Shown: positions 1-7,131, counted from the stretch's first letter. The stretch: 64,000 bases of DNA from Methylotenera_A sp031369365 (GCA_031369365.1 JANMOP010000080.1:1-64000); one strand, 5' to 3'. The notes: generated by a model from the sequence alone, not told the origin. Translations and numbers: made by a program.

Positions 1-99
1 GCCGGATTTTACGACGTCGCCTTCTTTGACCAGCCATTTGGCAAGCGTGCCTTCTTCCATCGTGGGCGACAGGGCGGGCATAAGGATTTGAATTGCCAT
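1..99 (-). CDS. pdhB: Pyruvate dehydrogenase E1 beta (or E2) N-terminus, partial
   Basis: The 33 codons read from the ATG at 99 to the window edge begin MAIQILMPALSPTMEEGT, the start of a lipoyl domain. Alphaproteobacterial PdhB (E1 beta) carries an N-terminal lipoyl domain of this kind and follows pdhA, as here; an E2 (pdhC) start looks similar and cannot be excluded. The rest of the gene lies outside the window. A purine-rich GGAGAG stretch precedes the ATG. Base composition is clearly richer in G+C than the sequence after 750, matching the adjacent pdhA fragment and not the rest of the window. Confidence 0.75.
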   Translation of the reverse strand, partial: MAIQILMPALSPTMEEGTLAKWLVKEGDVVKSG

Positions 100-112
100 G
101 ATTATACTCTCC

Positions 113-745
113 TTACGCGTAGATATCTGTCCAAAGCTCGGATAAGTCCGGATCTGGGCTGTCTTTGGCAAATTCGGAGCTTTCGTTGACGATTGCCTTG
201 ATGTCTTTGTCGATGGCCTTCAGGTCTTCGTCGCTGGCGTGGCCGCCTTGCAGCAGCAAATCGCGCACATGTTCAATCGCGTCTTTTTCGGATTTGATCT
301 TTTCAACCTCTTCCCGCGTGCGGTATTTTGCCGGGTCAGACATCGAATGGCCCCGGTAGCGGTAGGTCATCATTTCCAGAATATAGGGGCCTTGGCCCGC
401 GCGGCAGGCGGCAACGGCCTTTTCGGCGGCGGCCTTAACGGCCAGCACATCCATGCCATCGACAGCCTCGCCCTTGATGCCGTAGGCGGCGCCGCGTTCC
501 CACAGGGTTTTGGAATGGGTGGAGCGTTTAACCGATGTCCCCATCGCGTAGTTGTTGTTTTCAATGACGAAAACCACCGGCAGGTTCCAGAGTTCGGCCA
601 TGTTATAGGTCTCATAGACCTGGCCCTGATTGGCGGCACCGTCGCCGAAGTAAGTGAAAGTCACGTTGTCATTGCCAAGGTATTTGTCGGCAAAGGCCAG
701 ACCGGCGCCCAGCGGCACCTGAGCGCCAACGATCCCATGCCCGCC
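113..745 (-). CDS. pdhA: Pyruvate dehydrogenase E1 alpha, 5'-truncated at a chimeric join
   Basis: This is the C-terminal ~210 residues of the thiamine-diphosphate-dependent E1 alpha subunit, which decarboxylates pyruvate for acetyl-CoA synthesis. Visible marks are GGHGIVGAQVPLGAG, the thiamine-diphosphate motif GDGAANQG followed about 25 residues on by ENNNYAMGT, and the phosphorylation-loop-like YRYRGHSMSDP. The normal N-terminal ~125 residues are missing. The frame stays in family register up to GGC at 743-745 and then breaks where Tyr is expected. Codon use (many GCC, GGC, CTG) differs from everything downstream of 750. It belongs with the pdhB start just after it. Inference: it comes from a different, alphaproteobacterial genome. 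Confidence 0.85.
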   Translation of the reverse strand, partial: GGHGIVGAQVPLGAGLAFADKYLGNDNVTFTYFGDGAANQGQVYETYNMAELWNLPVVFVIENNNYAMGTSVKRSTHSKTLWERGAAYGIKGEAVDGMDVLAVKAAAEKAVAACRAGQGPYILEMMTYRYRGHSMSDPAKYRTREEVEKIKSEKDAIEHVRDLLLQGGHASDEDLKAIDKDIKAIVNESSEFAKDSPDPDLSELWTDIYA

Positions 746-746
746 A
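740..746. other. Chimeric junction between pdhA and sucC
   Basis: The word CCCGCCA is shared by both flanks. On the minus strand it encodes the Gly-Gly of pdhA YGGHG; on the plus strand it begins the Pro-Ala-Asn of sucC PANFLDVGGG. Both genes are in correct family register right up to this word, on opposite strands, and both are truncated there. G+C content drops sharply across it. A 7-base overlap joining two unrelated genomes is typical of a metagenome assembly error. Confidence 0.8.
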
Positions 747-1069
747 ATTTCTTAGATGTAGGCGGCGGCGCATCTGCGACAACCGTGACCAAAGCCTCTA
801 AAATCATTTTGGCTGACAGTAACGTGAAAGCGATTTTGGTAAACATTTTTGGCGGCATTATGCGCTGCGATATTATCGCGGAAGGCATTATTACGGCGGT
901 GAAAGAAGTCGGCATCAGTATCCCTGTTGTCGTCCGTTTAGAGGGCACAAACGTTGATTCAGGCAAACAAATGTTACGTGAAAGTGGCTTGAATATTATC
1001 TCGGCAGAAAACTTAACCGATGCAGCAAAGCAAGCCGTGCTTTCAGTTACAAGTAAGGCGGCGAAATAA
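740..1069 (+). CDS. sucC: Succinyl-CoA synthetase beta subunit, C-terminal part only
   Basis: This is the last ~109 residues of the ADP/GDP-forming succinate-CoA ligase beta subunit of the TCA cycle. It begins at PANFLDVGGGA and continues through KIILADSNVKAILVNIFGGIMRC, VVRLEGTNVDSG and SGLNIISAENLTDAAKQ, all standard for the SucC C-terminal domain. The stop TAA (1067-1069) overlaps the sucD start (ATG at 1069), so the two are translationally coupled. The N-terminal ATP-grasp region (about 280 residues) is missing because of the junction at 740. The open frame that runs upstream as far as 239 crosses the junction and is not real. Confidence 0.9.
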   Translation, partial: PANFLDVGGGASATTVTKASKIILADSNVKAILVNIFGGIMRCDIIAEGIITAVKEVGISIPVVVRLEGTNVDSGKQMLRESGLNIISAENLTDAAKQAVLSVTSKAAK

Positions 1070-1953
1070 TGGCGATTTTAGTCAATAAAAATACTAAAGT
1101 GCTGTGCCAAGGCTTTACTGGCAAGCAAGGTACTTTTCACAGCGAGCAAGCACTGGCTTATGGCACAAAAATGGTAGGTGGCGTAACGCCTGGCAAAGGT
1201 GGACAGCTTCACCTTAACCTGCCCGTGTTCAGCACCATGCGCGATGCGGTGCGCGAGACGCAAGCCAATGCCAGTGTGATTTACGTGCCGCCAGCTTATG
1301 CGGCGGATTCGATTTTAGAAGCGGCTGATGCAGGCATTGCGTTAATTGTGTGCATTACCGAGGGCATTCCTGTACTGGATATGCTCAATATCAAAGCAGC
1401 AATAAGAGCCAATGGCGCGAAACTCATCGGCCCAAATTGCCCAGGCATTATCACGCCAGACGAGTGCAAAATCGGCATTATGCCAGGTAGCATTCACCTG
1501 CGCGGCAAAGTGGGCGTGGTGTCGCGTTCTGGCACGCTGACCTATGAGGCCGTACACCAAACTACTGCGCTTGGTCTTGGTCAAACCACTTGTGTGGGCA
1601 TTGGTGGCGACCCGATTAAGGGTTTAAATTTTATAGAATGCCTCACTTTATTCGAAGCCGACTCTGAAACCGAAGCCATCATCATGGTGGGTGAAATTGG
1701 CGGTAGCGACGAAGAAGCTGCGGCAGATTTTATTAAGCATCACGTCACTAAGCCAGTCGCTGCCTATATTGCAGGTCTAACCGCGCCAGCAGGCAAGCGT
1801 ATGGGTCATGCAGGGGCGATTATCTCAGGTGGATCTGGCCGTGCGGAAGACAAAATAAGCGCCTTAGAAAGCGCGGGTTGCGTAGTGGCAACATCACCAG
1901 CAGGTTTGGGAGAAGCGGTGTTGCAAGCTATAAAAGATAAATCTAGAAAATAG
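1069..1953 (+). CDS. sucD: Succinyl-CoA synthetase alpha subunit
   Basis: SucD (294 aa, usual length ~290) forms the CoA-binding and phosphohistidine half of succinate-CoA ligase in the TCA cycle. The CoA-binding Rossmann motif GFTGKQGTFHSEQA lies near residues 16-29, and GPNCPGIITP is seen mid-protein. The phosphorylated histidine is in GKRMGHAGAIISG, at about His247, one off E. coli His246. The ATG overlaps the stop of sucC. Nothing is unusual in the sequence. Confidence 0.97.
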   Translation: MAILVNKNTKVLCQGFTGKQGTFHSEQALAYGTKMVGGVTPGKGGQLHLNLPVFSTMRDAVRETQANASVIYVPPAYAADSILEAADAGIALIVCITEGIPVLDMLNIKAAIRANGAKLIGPNCPGIITPDECKIGIMPGSIHLRGKVGVVSRSGTLTYEAVHQTTALGLGQTTCVGIGGDPIKGLNFIECLTLFEADSETEAIIMVGEIGGSDEEAAADFIKHHVTKPVAAYIAGLTAPAGKRMGHAGAIISGGSGRAEDKISALESAGCVVATSPAGLGEAVLQAIKDKSRK

Positions 1954-1962
1954 GACATTGAT

Positions 1963-2898
1963 TTGAAAAAACTGATTGTATTTTTGTGCATATTTTTAGC
2001 AAGCCAACTCAGCGCTGCTGCAGATATTGCCTACCTGCTAACTGCATCCTCAAAAGGCGATCTAGTCACAGTTAAAGCCATGTTAGAAAGTGGCGTAAGC
2101 GCGAATACCAAAGATGCCGATGATATCACCGCACTGATGTATGCAGCCCGTAAAGACAAAGCCGACGTAGCAGCAGCGCTTATCAGCAAAGGCGCAGAGG
2201 TGAACGCTAAAGACAAAGGTGGCTGGACGGCACTCATGTTTGCGGCCAGAAAAAATCACGTGGCGACCGTAAAAGTATTGCTAGAAAATGGTGCGGATCC
2301 GAAAATTCGCGATGCCAGCGGTTGGAGCGCGTTTGGCATGGCATCCACTGCAGGCTACAGTCAAATAGTAGATTTAATGATTAAACATGGCATAGATGCC
2401 AATGCTAAAGCCGATGATGGCAAAACTGCGCTGATGTATGCGGCAAAAAGTGGCGATGTGCCAACCATCACCTCGCTAATGGAGCAAGGCGCACAAGCCA
2501 ATGCCCATGACAGGCTTGGCGCAACAGCGCTAATGTATGCCGCGCGTGAAGGCCATGCGCCCGCAGTGGCGTATATGCTGAGTAAGGGCGCTAACGTAGA
2601 TGAGCAAGATCAATCACGCTGGACAGCGCTGACTTGGGCGGTAAAAAAAGCGCAAGTTGAAACGGCTAAAACGCTACTTGCAAAAGGTGCGGATGTTAAT
2701 CATGAAGACACTGAAGGCACTCCGCTATTGCAATTGGCGGTCGATACTGGCTCGATAGACATGGTGAAATTGCTGCTAGCAAACAAAGCTAGTGTGAAAG
2801 CGCGCGACAAATATGGACTCACCGCTTATGTCTATGCGCTTAAAAAAGGCAACTCTGAAATTGTAAAGTTGATTAAAGACGCAGGCGGCAAATACTAA
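1963..2898 (+). CDS. Exported ankyrin-repeat protein
   Basis: The 311-aa product starts with a Sec-type signal (MKKLIVFLCIFLASQLSAAA), so a periplasmic location is inferred. The rest is a chain of about eight ankyrin repeats of 33 residues, with recurring G.TALMYAAR/K and VK.LLENGAD motifs. Ankyrin arrays bind protein partners; no catalytic motif is seen. Translation starts at TTG 1963, with AGGA 7 bases upstream; no better ATG precedes the signal peptide. It lies 9 bp after sucD and 4 bp before nadE, so it is probably cotranscribed. Its partner is unknown. Confidence 0.85.
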   Translation: MKKLIVFLCIFLASQLSAAADIAYLLTASSKGDLVTVKAMLESGVSANTKDADDITALMYAARKDKADVAAALISKGAEVNAKDKGGWTALMFAARKNHVATVKVLLENGADPKIRDASGWSAFGMASTAGYSQIVDLMIKHGIDANAKADDGKTALMYAAKSGDVPTITSLMEQGAQANAHDRLGATALMYAAREGHAPAVAYMLSKGANVDEQDQSRWTALTWAVKKAQVETAKTLLAKGADVNHEDTEGTPLLQLAVDTGSIDMVKLLLANKASVKARDKYGLTAYVYALKKGNSEIVKLIKDAGGKY

Positions 2899-2902
2899 CT
2901 TA

Positions 2903-4504
2903 ATGAAAATAGCGCTTGCCCAAATTAACAGCATCGTTGGTGATATAAAAGGCAACGCGGCCAAAATATTAGACTACGCCAACCGTGCGAAAGCCACGGG
3001 CGCAAGCTTAATCATCACGCCAGAGCTGGCTTTATGCGGTTATCCGCCAGAAGATTTACTATTTAGGGACGATTTTAACCATGCCTGCGAGCAAGCACTG
3101 GAGCGGCTTGCAGGGCAGGTTTCTGGAATCACTTTATTGGTCGGGCATCCACATTTACAAGATGGGAAGCGCTACAACGCGGCTTCTGTCATCGAAAGCG
3201 GCAAAATTACCGCCACTTATCACAAACAAGTTTTGCCCAATTACAGCGTGTTTGATGAAGAACGCTATTTTGAAGCAGGCAATACGCCACTAGTTTTTAC
3301 ACACGGCGGCACAAAATTTGGCGTGATGATTTGCGCAGATGGCTGGGAAACTTTACCAGCGCTTAAAGCCAAGCAAGCAGGTGCAGAATTTTTGCTGGCA
3401 CTTAACGCCTCGCCTTACCACATGGATAAGCTAGAAACGCGCTATGAAGTGATTGCCGAGCGCGCCAAAGAAAATGCTTTGCCAGTTATTTATGTGAACA
3501 TGGTAGGCGGGCAAGACGAGTTGGTGTTTGATGGCGCTTCGTTTGTCATGGATAGCCAAGGCAAAGTCACGCAACAATTGCTCAGCTTTGTAGAAAGTTT
3601 AAGTTATGTCGAAATCGCTAGTCATCAACCTGTTAAAGCTGAGATTATAGCCAAGCCAAGCTTGGAGGCATCTGTCTATAACGCGCTTAAACTGGGCTTA
3701 GGCGATTATGTCAATAAAAACGGCTTTCCCAGCGTGGTGTTAGGGCTTTCGGGCGGCATCGATTCCGCACTCACGCTCGCGATTGCGGTAGATGCGCTGG
3801 GTAGCGAGCGCGTCAAAGTAGTGCTAATGTCATCCGAATTTACCGCCAGCATCAGCGTGGATGACGCAATTGAAATGGCGAATTTGGTCGGTGTGAAATA
3901 TAGCCAAATCCCAATTAAAGATTTATTTGAGCTTTTTCGTGAGACTTTAGCACCAGAATTTGGCGATTTACCTTTCAACACCGCCGAAGAAAACCTACAA
4001 GCGCGCATTCGCGGCATGTTGCTGATGGCGCTATCAAATAAATTTGGCAGCATTGTGCTCACCACGGGTAATAAATCGGAGATGGCCGTGGGCTACAGCA
4101 CGCTATATGGCGATATGGCGGGCGGTTTTTCATTATTGAAAGATGTTCCAAAAACCTTAGTTTATATACTTGCAGAATATCGAAACTCACTATCAAAAGT
4201 CATCCCCACCCGTATCATCACCCGCGCGCCCAGCGCCGAGCTACGCGCCAACCAAACCGACCAAGACAGCTTGCCGCCTTACGAGATTTTAGACGCGATT
4301 ATGCAAGCCTATGTAGAAGAAGATATGAGCCGCGACAAAATCATCAAACTTGGCTTTACCGAAAAAGACGTCAATCGCGTCACCAATTTAATCGACCACA
4401 ACGAATATAAACGCCGCCAAGCGCCAGTTGGGGTTAGAATTACGCAACGCGGGTTTGGCAAAGATAGGCGTTATCCGATAACTTGTAAGTTAAAATTCAA
4501 CTGA
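2903..4504 (+). CDS. nadE: Glutamine-dependent NAD+ synthetase
   Basis: This enzyme (533 aa) amidates deamido-NAD+ to NAD+ using glutamine and ATP. The N-terminal nitrilase-like glutaminase domain shows the Glu41, Lys108 and Cys144 triad (TPELALCGY, YHKQVLPN, GVMICADGWE). The C-terminal synthetase domain has the PP-loop SGGIDS at about 283-288 and TTGNKSEMAVGY. Length and order fit the two-domain form seen in betaproteobacteria. It is only 4 bp after the ankyrin gene. nadC at 39296 supplies an earlier step of the same pathway. Confidence 0.97.
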   Translation: MKIALAQINSIVGDIKGNAAKILDYANRAKATGASLIITPELALCGYPPEDLLFRDDFNHACEQALERLAGQVSGITLLVGHPHLQDGKRYNAASVIESGKITATYHKQVLPNYSVFDEERYFEAGNTPLVFTHGGTKFGVMICADGWETLPALKAKQAGAEFLLALNASPYHMDKLETRYEVIAERAKENALPVIYVNMVGGQDELVFDGASFVMDSQGKVTQQLLSFVESLSYVEIASHQPVKAEIIAKPSLEASVYNALKLGLGDYVNKNGFPSVVLGLSGGIDSALTLAIAVDALGSERVKVVLMSSEFTASISVDDAIEMANLVGVKYSQIPIKDLFELFRETLAPEFGDLPFNTAEENLQARIRGMLLMALSNKFGSIVLTTGNKSEMAVGYSTLYGDMAGGFSLLKDVPKTLVYILAEYRNSLSKVIPTRIITRAPSAELRANQTDQDSLPPYEILDAIMQAYVEEDMSRDKIIKLGFTEKDVNRVTNLIDHNEYKRRQAPVGVRITQRGFGKDRRYPITCKLKFN

Positions 4505-4535
4505 GTCATTAAGTTTTTAAAAATGTGGAGCTGGC

Positions 4536-4874
4536 ATGAAAAAAATAGAAGCGATAATCAAACCTTTTAAACTAGATGAAGTGCGTGAGGCACTATCTGA
4601 AATCGGCGTTAACGGCCTCACGGTGACGGAAGTAAAAGGCTTCGGTCGCCAAAAAGGCCATACCGAACTTTATCGCGGCGCAGAATATGTCGTTGATTTT
4701 CTTCCAAAAATTAAAATTGAACTGGTGGTAACGGATGAAATGGTAGAAGCCGCCATGGAAGCTATTATCAAATCGGCACATACAGGCAAAATTGGCGATG
4801 GTAAGATTTTTGTGAGCGCGGTGGAACAAGTGGTTAGGATTAGAACGGGTGAGACGGGTGAGTCGGCGGTTTAA
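4536..4874 (+). CDS. glnB: Nitrogen regulatory protein P-II
   Basis: PII (112 aa, the usual length) is a trimeric sensor of 2-oxoglutarate, ATP/ADP and glutamine status that controls glutamine synthetase adenylylation and NtrB. The T-loop has Tyr51, the uridylylation site, in ELYRGAEYVVDFLPK. The B-loop TGKIGDGKIFV and C-terminal VVRIRTGE are intact. A GGAG ribosome site lies 7 bases before the ATG. It could be called glnB or glnK; no amtB is adjacent, so glnB is preferred. A degraded copy of its 3' end follows 75 bp downstream. Confidence 0.95.
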   Translation: MKKIEAIIKPFKLDEVREALSEIGVNGLTVTEVKGFGRQKGHTELYRGAEYVVDFLPKIKIELVVTDEMVEAAMEAIIKSAHTGKIGDGKIFVSAVEQVVRIRTGETGESAV

Positions 4875-4949
4875 ACTTATCTTACCCATTTATTTCTCAA
4901 TATAATACGATAAATAAAGAAATCAATCGAGACTGACCCCATAGATTTT

Positions 4950-5027
4950 GATGGCAAGATTTTTGTGAGTGCGGTGGAACAAGTGGTGCGGATTAGAACG
5001 GGTGAGACGGGTGAGAACGCGGTTTGA
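4950..5027 (+). pseudogene. Duplicated 3' remnant of a PII (glnB/glnK) gene
   Basis: These 26 codons encode the last 25 residues of PII and a stop: DGKIFVSAVEQVVRIR then TGETGENAV. They match the end of the intact glnB with only a handful of base changes, mostly synonymous plus Ser to Asn, but with TGA instead of TAA. There is no start or upstream PII sequence. The divergence suggests the tail of a former second PII paralogue or an old partial duplication, not a fresh copy. It marks the left edge of the accessory island. Confidence 0.8.
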
Positions 5028-5061
5028 TTCATAATGTAAGCATTTTTAATTTAGGATCAGT

Positions 5062-5535
5062 ATGAAAAGTTTAGGAATTGTTTTAATAATTATTGGTTCA
5101 ATTTGGGCAATTATTGCCTTCAATCTTGATACTTCTATTTCAACAGGCTTCGATTTATATGGATTGCCCTCCAGGGTGAATAATCTCGGATTAATGGCAG
5201 AAAGACAGAATCATTTAATTTTTTCTGGGCTTACTATTATTACTGGAATACTATTATTTGGTTTTGGCACAATTGCAGGCAATTCATCAGAAGACAATAT
5301 TAACAAAATATCTTGCCCTTTCTGCGCCGAGAAAATTAATTTAGAAGCGAAGTTATGTCGCTTTTGCCAAAAAGATTTACCCATTAAAGAAGATGCGGCT
5401 GTTGAAGATTTGAAAGAAAATACATCCTCTGTTACTAATGAACCTGCTATATTTAAAAGTTGTAATAAGTGCCGTAGATTAAATAGTGGGAGTTCTACTA
5501 ATTGTATTTTATGTAATAATCCTCTAGCCTTGTAG
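5062..5535 (+). CDS. Membrane protein with zinc-ribbon motifs, function unknown
   Basis: The 157-aa product has two predicted transmembrane segments (about residues 4-20 and 52-72), then a soluble tail with CPFCAEKI and CRFC (a rubredoxin-like zinc ribbon near 89-110) and a second four-cysteine set (C..C near 135, C..C near 149). Zinc ribbons of this kind often mediate protein or nucleic acid contacts. The gene is AT-rich compared with glnB, which fits horizontal gain. Its stop codon TAG (5533-5535) lies inside the inverted repeat that begins at 5531, so the element may have replaced the original 3' end. No family is recognised. Confidence 0.7.
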   Translation: MKSLGIVLIIIGSIWAIIAFNLDTSISTGFDLYGLPSRVNNLGLMAERQNHLIFSGLTIITGILLFGFGTIAGNSSEDNINKISCPFCAEKINLEAKLCRFCQKDLPIKEDAAVEDLKENTSSVTNEPAIFKSCNKCRRLNSGSSTNCILCNNPLAL

Positions 5536-5616
5536 GGTAGGTAAATTGTTTACCCCACGCTTTACAAGCTCGTGCATTACCGCGTGGGCAAATAAAACCA
5601 TTTTGCCCACCCTACA
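5531..5616. repeat. Imperfect inverted-repeat element (MITE/REP-like)
   Basis: The left arm (5531-5560) starts TGTAGGGTAGGTAAA and the right arm (5581-5616) ends GCCCACCCTACA; the reverse complement of the right arm aligns along about 30 bases with the left. The loop is about 20 bases. It supplies the stop codon of the preceding gene. No transposase is encoded. Confidence 0.7.
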
Positions 5617-5627
5617 AAAACTTTCCG

Positions 5628-6173
5628 TTAGATTGTTCACAGGTGTAATCACATGCAGCGTTACCATTTTTTATCCGCTCCGTTCATCCTTACCTTCTCT
5701 GCGCTTCTTTCAGGCTGCGCACCGTCTACCGCTGGCGGCGTCAGAGAAATGGGGTCGGCACGACAATATACTTTTGTGGCTCCAGAGAATTACCAACCTG
5801 CGTATCGGAAAGTACTTGATCAAGCGCGGAAGTGCTACCAAACTGGAATGATCACAGCCCAAATGGTTGTCCAGGGCGACCTCTATCATGACACCAAGTC
5901 CGCAATTATTACCGTTGCATTGCATGGCGGTCTTGGCGTGGACACATATCAAGTCATCGATCTCAATGCCATCAGCGAAAACCAGACCAAGATTGTTGGT
6001 CACTACTCATTGGGGCCGGTCGAAAAATATGGCCAGATTCTCAAAGAATGGGTATTGGAAAACTCCAACGAATGTGGCCTTAAAAGCAGGTAGGTTGCTT
6101 GGCATTCAGCAATCTAACCCGGCAGTCCACACGGACGCTGTACGATAAAGCCGCAGCGCTGGTAACTTCTACG
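5628..6173 (+). mobile_element. Integron-type gene cassette (lipoprotein gene plus attC)
   Basis: The segment is bounded by two core sites of form GTTRRRY: GTTAGAT at 5627-5633 and GTTAGGC at 6173-6179. Its own attC starts with R'' ATCTAAC at 6112-6118, the exact reverse complement of the left core site. That is what a cassette must show, because its 5' end and R'' pair in the excised circle. One ORF fills it, starting 20 bases inside and ending 18 bases before R''. No integrase is present in the window. The match was read by eye and not tested by a covariance model. Confidence 0.7.
5653..6093 (+). CDS. Cassette-borne lipoprotein, function unknown
   Basis: The 146-aa product has a signal peptide ending in the lipobox LLSGC (Cys near residue 22), so it is probably a lipidated envelope protein. 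The mature part has no motif I recognise; it is mixed alpha/beta with Cys at ~62 and ~141 that could pair. An AGGTG ribosome site lies 8 bases before the ATG. It is the only gene of the 5628-6173 gene cassette and is more G+C-rich than the zinc-ribbon gene before it. Function is not inferred. Confidence 0.7.
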   Translation: MQRYHFLSAPFILTFSALLSGCAPSTAGGVREMGSARQYTFVAPENYQPAYRKVLDQARKCYQTGMITAQMVVQGDLYHDTKSAIITVALHGGLGVDTYQVIDLNAISENQTKIVGHYSLGPVEKYGQILKEWVLENSNECGLKSR

Positions 6174-6179
6174 TTAGGC
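6112..6179. other. attC recombination site
   Basis: R'' is ATCTAAC (6112-6118) and R' is GTTAGGC (6173-6179), 68 bases overall, within the known attC size range. Inner complementary words GACGCTG near 6134-6140 and CAGCGCTGG near 6154-6162 can form the L''/L' stem around a short loop. Read as protein on the plus strand it gives peptides such as NPAVHTDAVR, a typical artefact of attC translation. Confidence 0.65.
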
Positions 6180-6235
6180 CCTACACCCGTCTGGCGCAAA
6201 TCGCGCCGTTTAAGTCAAAGAAAGAGAAGGCAACA

Positions 6236-6616
6236 TTGCGACACTTCATGGCATATCACAATTCACAGAAGATGGGCTATTCTTGCATCGATATTCCTGC
6301 CCCACAAGCCAAGACATCCAAAAATGTATTGGGTCTGGAAGGCGTCACAGTTTGGCTGATTGCGGGGGAAGGTGATTCGCCTAAAAGTTACTATCTAACA
6401 TCAACCTTCATCGCTGATAAATGTGAGCCAAACAGATATGTGGGTGAAAAACTCAATAACCAGATATCGGGCCACGGCAAACTGCTGAAGAAGACAATAC
6501 CAATTTCCGGGACCCCTCTTCTGAAAGCGCTCAGAAAGCAGTCCGCTAATTTCGTAAATGGATTCGGTGAACTGAAAGACATCATGGCAATTAAAGGTCT
6601 TCAGGCCTTGGTGTAG
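6236..6616 (+). CDS. Hypothetical protein of a second cassette-like unit
   Basis: The 126-aa product starts at TTG 6236 (LRHFMAYHN), with GAAGG about 6 bases upstream; the in-frame ATG four codons later is an alternative. No signal peptide or membrane segment is seen. It has a beta-rich N-terminal half (GLEGVTVWLIAGEG, YYLTSTFIADKC) and a helical C-terminal half. The ORF lies directly after the GTTAGGC core site, the position expected for the next gene cassette, but no matching R'' (GCCTAAC) follows its stop. An overlapping frame at 6099-6359 runs through the attC and is rejected. Confidence 0.6.
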   Translation: MRHFMAYHNSQKMGYSCIDIPAPQAKTSKNVLGLEGVTVWLIAGEGDSPKSYYLTSTFIADKCEPNRYVGEKLNNQISGHGKLLKKTIPISGTPLLKALRKQSANFVNGFGELKDIMAIKGLQALV

Positions 6617-6674
6617 CCATGTAGATACCGTTAGCCCGTCACTCATTTTAATCATTATCTCCCTTAATTAGCAA

Positions 6675-6755
6675 GCGTAGGGCGCAATAGCTTGGGTATT
6701 GCACCGTATTAAAATCTCTCTTTCGACGTATTACGTTACACTAATACGCCCTACA
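6675..6755. repeat. Imperfect inverted-repeat element
   Basis: The left arm (6675-6706) begins CGTAGGGCGCAATAGC and the right arm (6723-6755) ends TAATACGCCCTACA. The arms align as imperfect complements with a short AT-rich loop. It resembles widespread GTAGGGCGTATTA-type environmental repeats. The 573-bp gap 6617-7189 holds this, the structured repeat at 6797-7036 and the hairpin at 7101-7131, and no gene. Confidence 0.55.
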
Positions 6756-6796
6756 AAATCACAAATGCACTGCAAAAAACCAGCAACGCGGTATTC

Positions 6797-7036
6797 ATAT
6801 GGTGTTGACCTTAATTCCCCTGCTGCCGCGCCTGTGATGATTTAAAAAGTTGGGGGATTTTAGCGAGGACTGTTTGAGCTCCGCGATAAGCCACGTTTTG
6901 TGTGGCTTGTTAGGGCGAGTTCCGCAGCGCCCAACTTTTTGAATCAGCACAGGAAACAAGCGGCAGGGGGTAGCCTTTTCTTTGGTTACTTTCTTTTGGC
7001 TAAGCAAAAGAAAGTATCTCGCCTAGAGGCGAAAAA
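6797..7036 (+). repeat. Structured dispersed repeat, copy 1
   Basis: This ~240-bp element shares long blocks with 37581-37799: a 5' block around GGTGTTGACCTTAATTCCCC, an AAAAAGTTGGG...GCCCAACTTTTT pair, a perfect 12-bp hairpin (arms 6987-6998 and 7005-7016), and a small CGCCTAGAGGCG hairpin near its 3' end. Compared with copy 2 it has an extra hairpin (AAGCCAC/GTGTGGCTT) inserted near 6878-6909. Minus-strand reading frames in it are artefacts. The hairpin arms differ between copies by a compensated base pair. Confidence 0.75.
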
Positions 7037-7100
7037 GGATGGCTCAAGCTTACACCATTGCCCCTCTCCCCAACCCTCTAGATAAAACAACTAAGCATCT

Positions 7101-7131
7101 GACTTGGCTGACTAACTACATCAGCCAAGTC
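7101..7131. repeat. Perfect 11-bp inverted repeat downstream of kdsB
   Basis: The arms GACTTGGCTGA (7101-7111) and TCAGCCAAGTC (7121-7131) flank a 9-base loop. The element is embedded between CCCTCTCCCCAACC-type (7063-7080) and GCCTGCGGGCGAGGGAG-type (7142-7160) repeat sequence. It lies 59 bp past the kdsB stop and could help end that operon, though there is no long T run on the minus strand. Confidence 0.5.

Noticed and set aside
239..1069. A single 276-codon plus-strand frame covering sucC and the pdhA antisense
   Set aside because: The part before 740 is antisense to pdhA and lies across the chimeric join; only the sucC part is real.
6099..6359. 86-codon ORF overlapping the attC site
   Set aside because: Its first third is translation of the attC, and it overlaps the better-supported gene at 6236; no ribosome site.
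6795..7007. Minus-strand ORF inside the structured repeat (and its partner near 37559-37768)
   Set aside because: The frame follows repeat structure; the two copies do not conserve it as a protein and there is no ribosome site.
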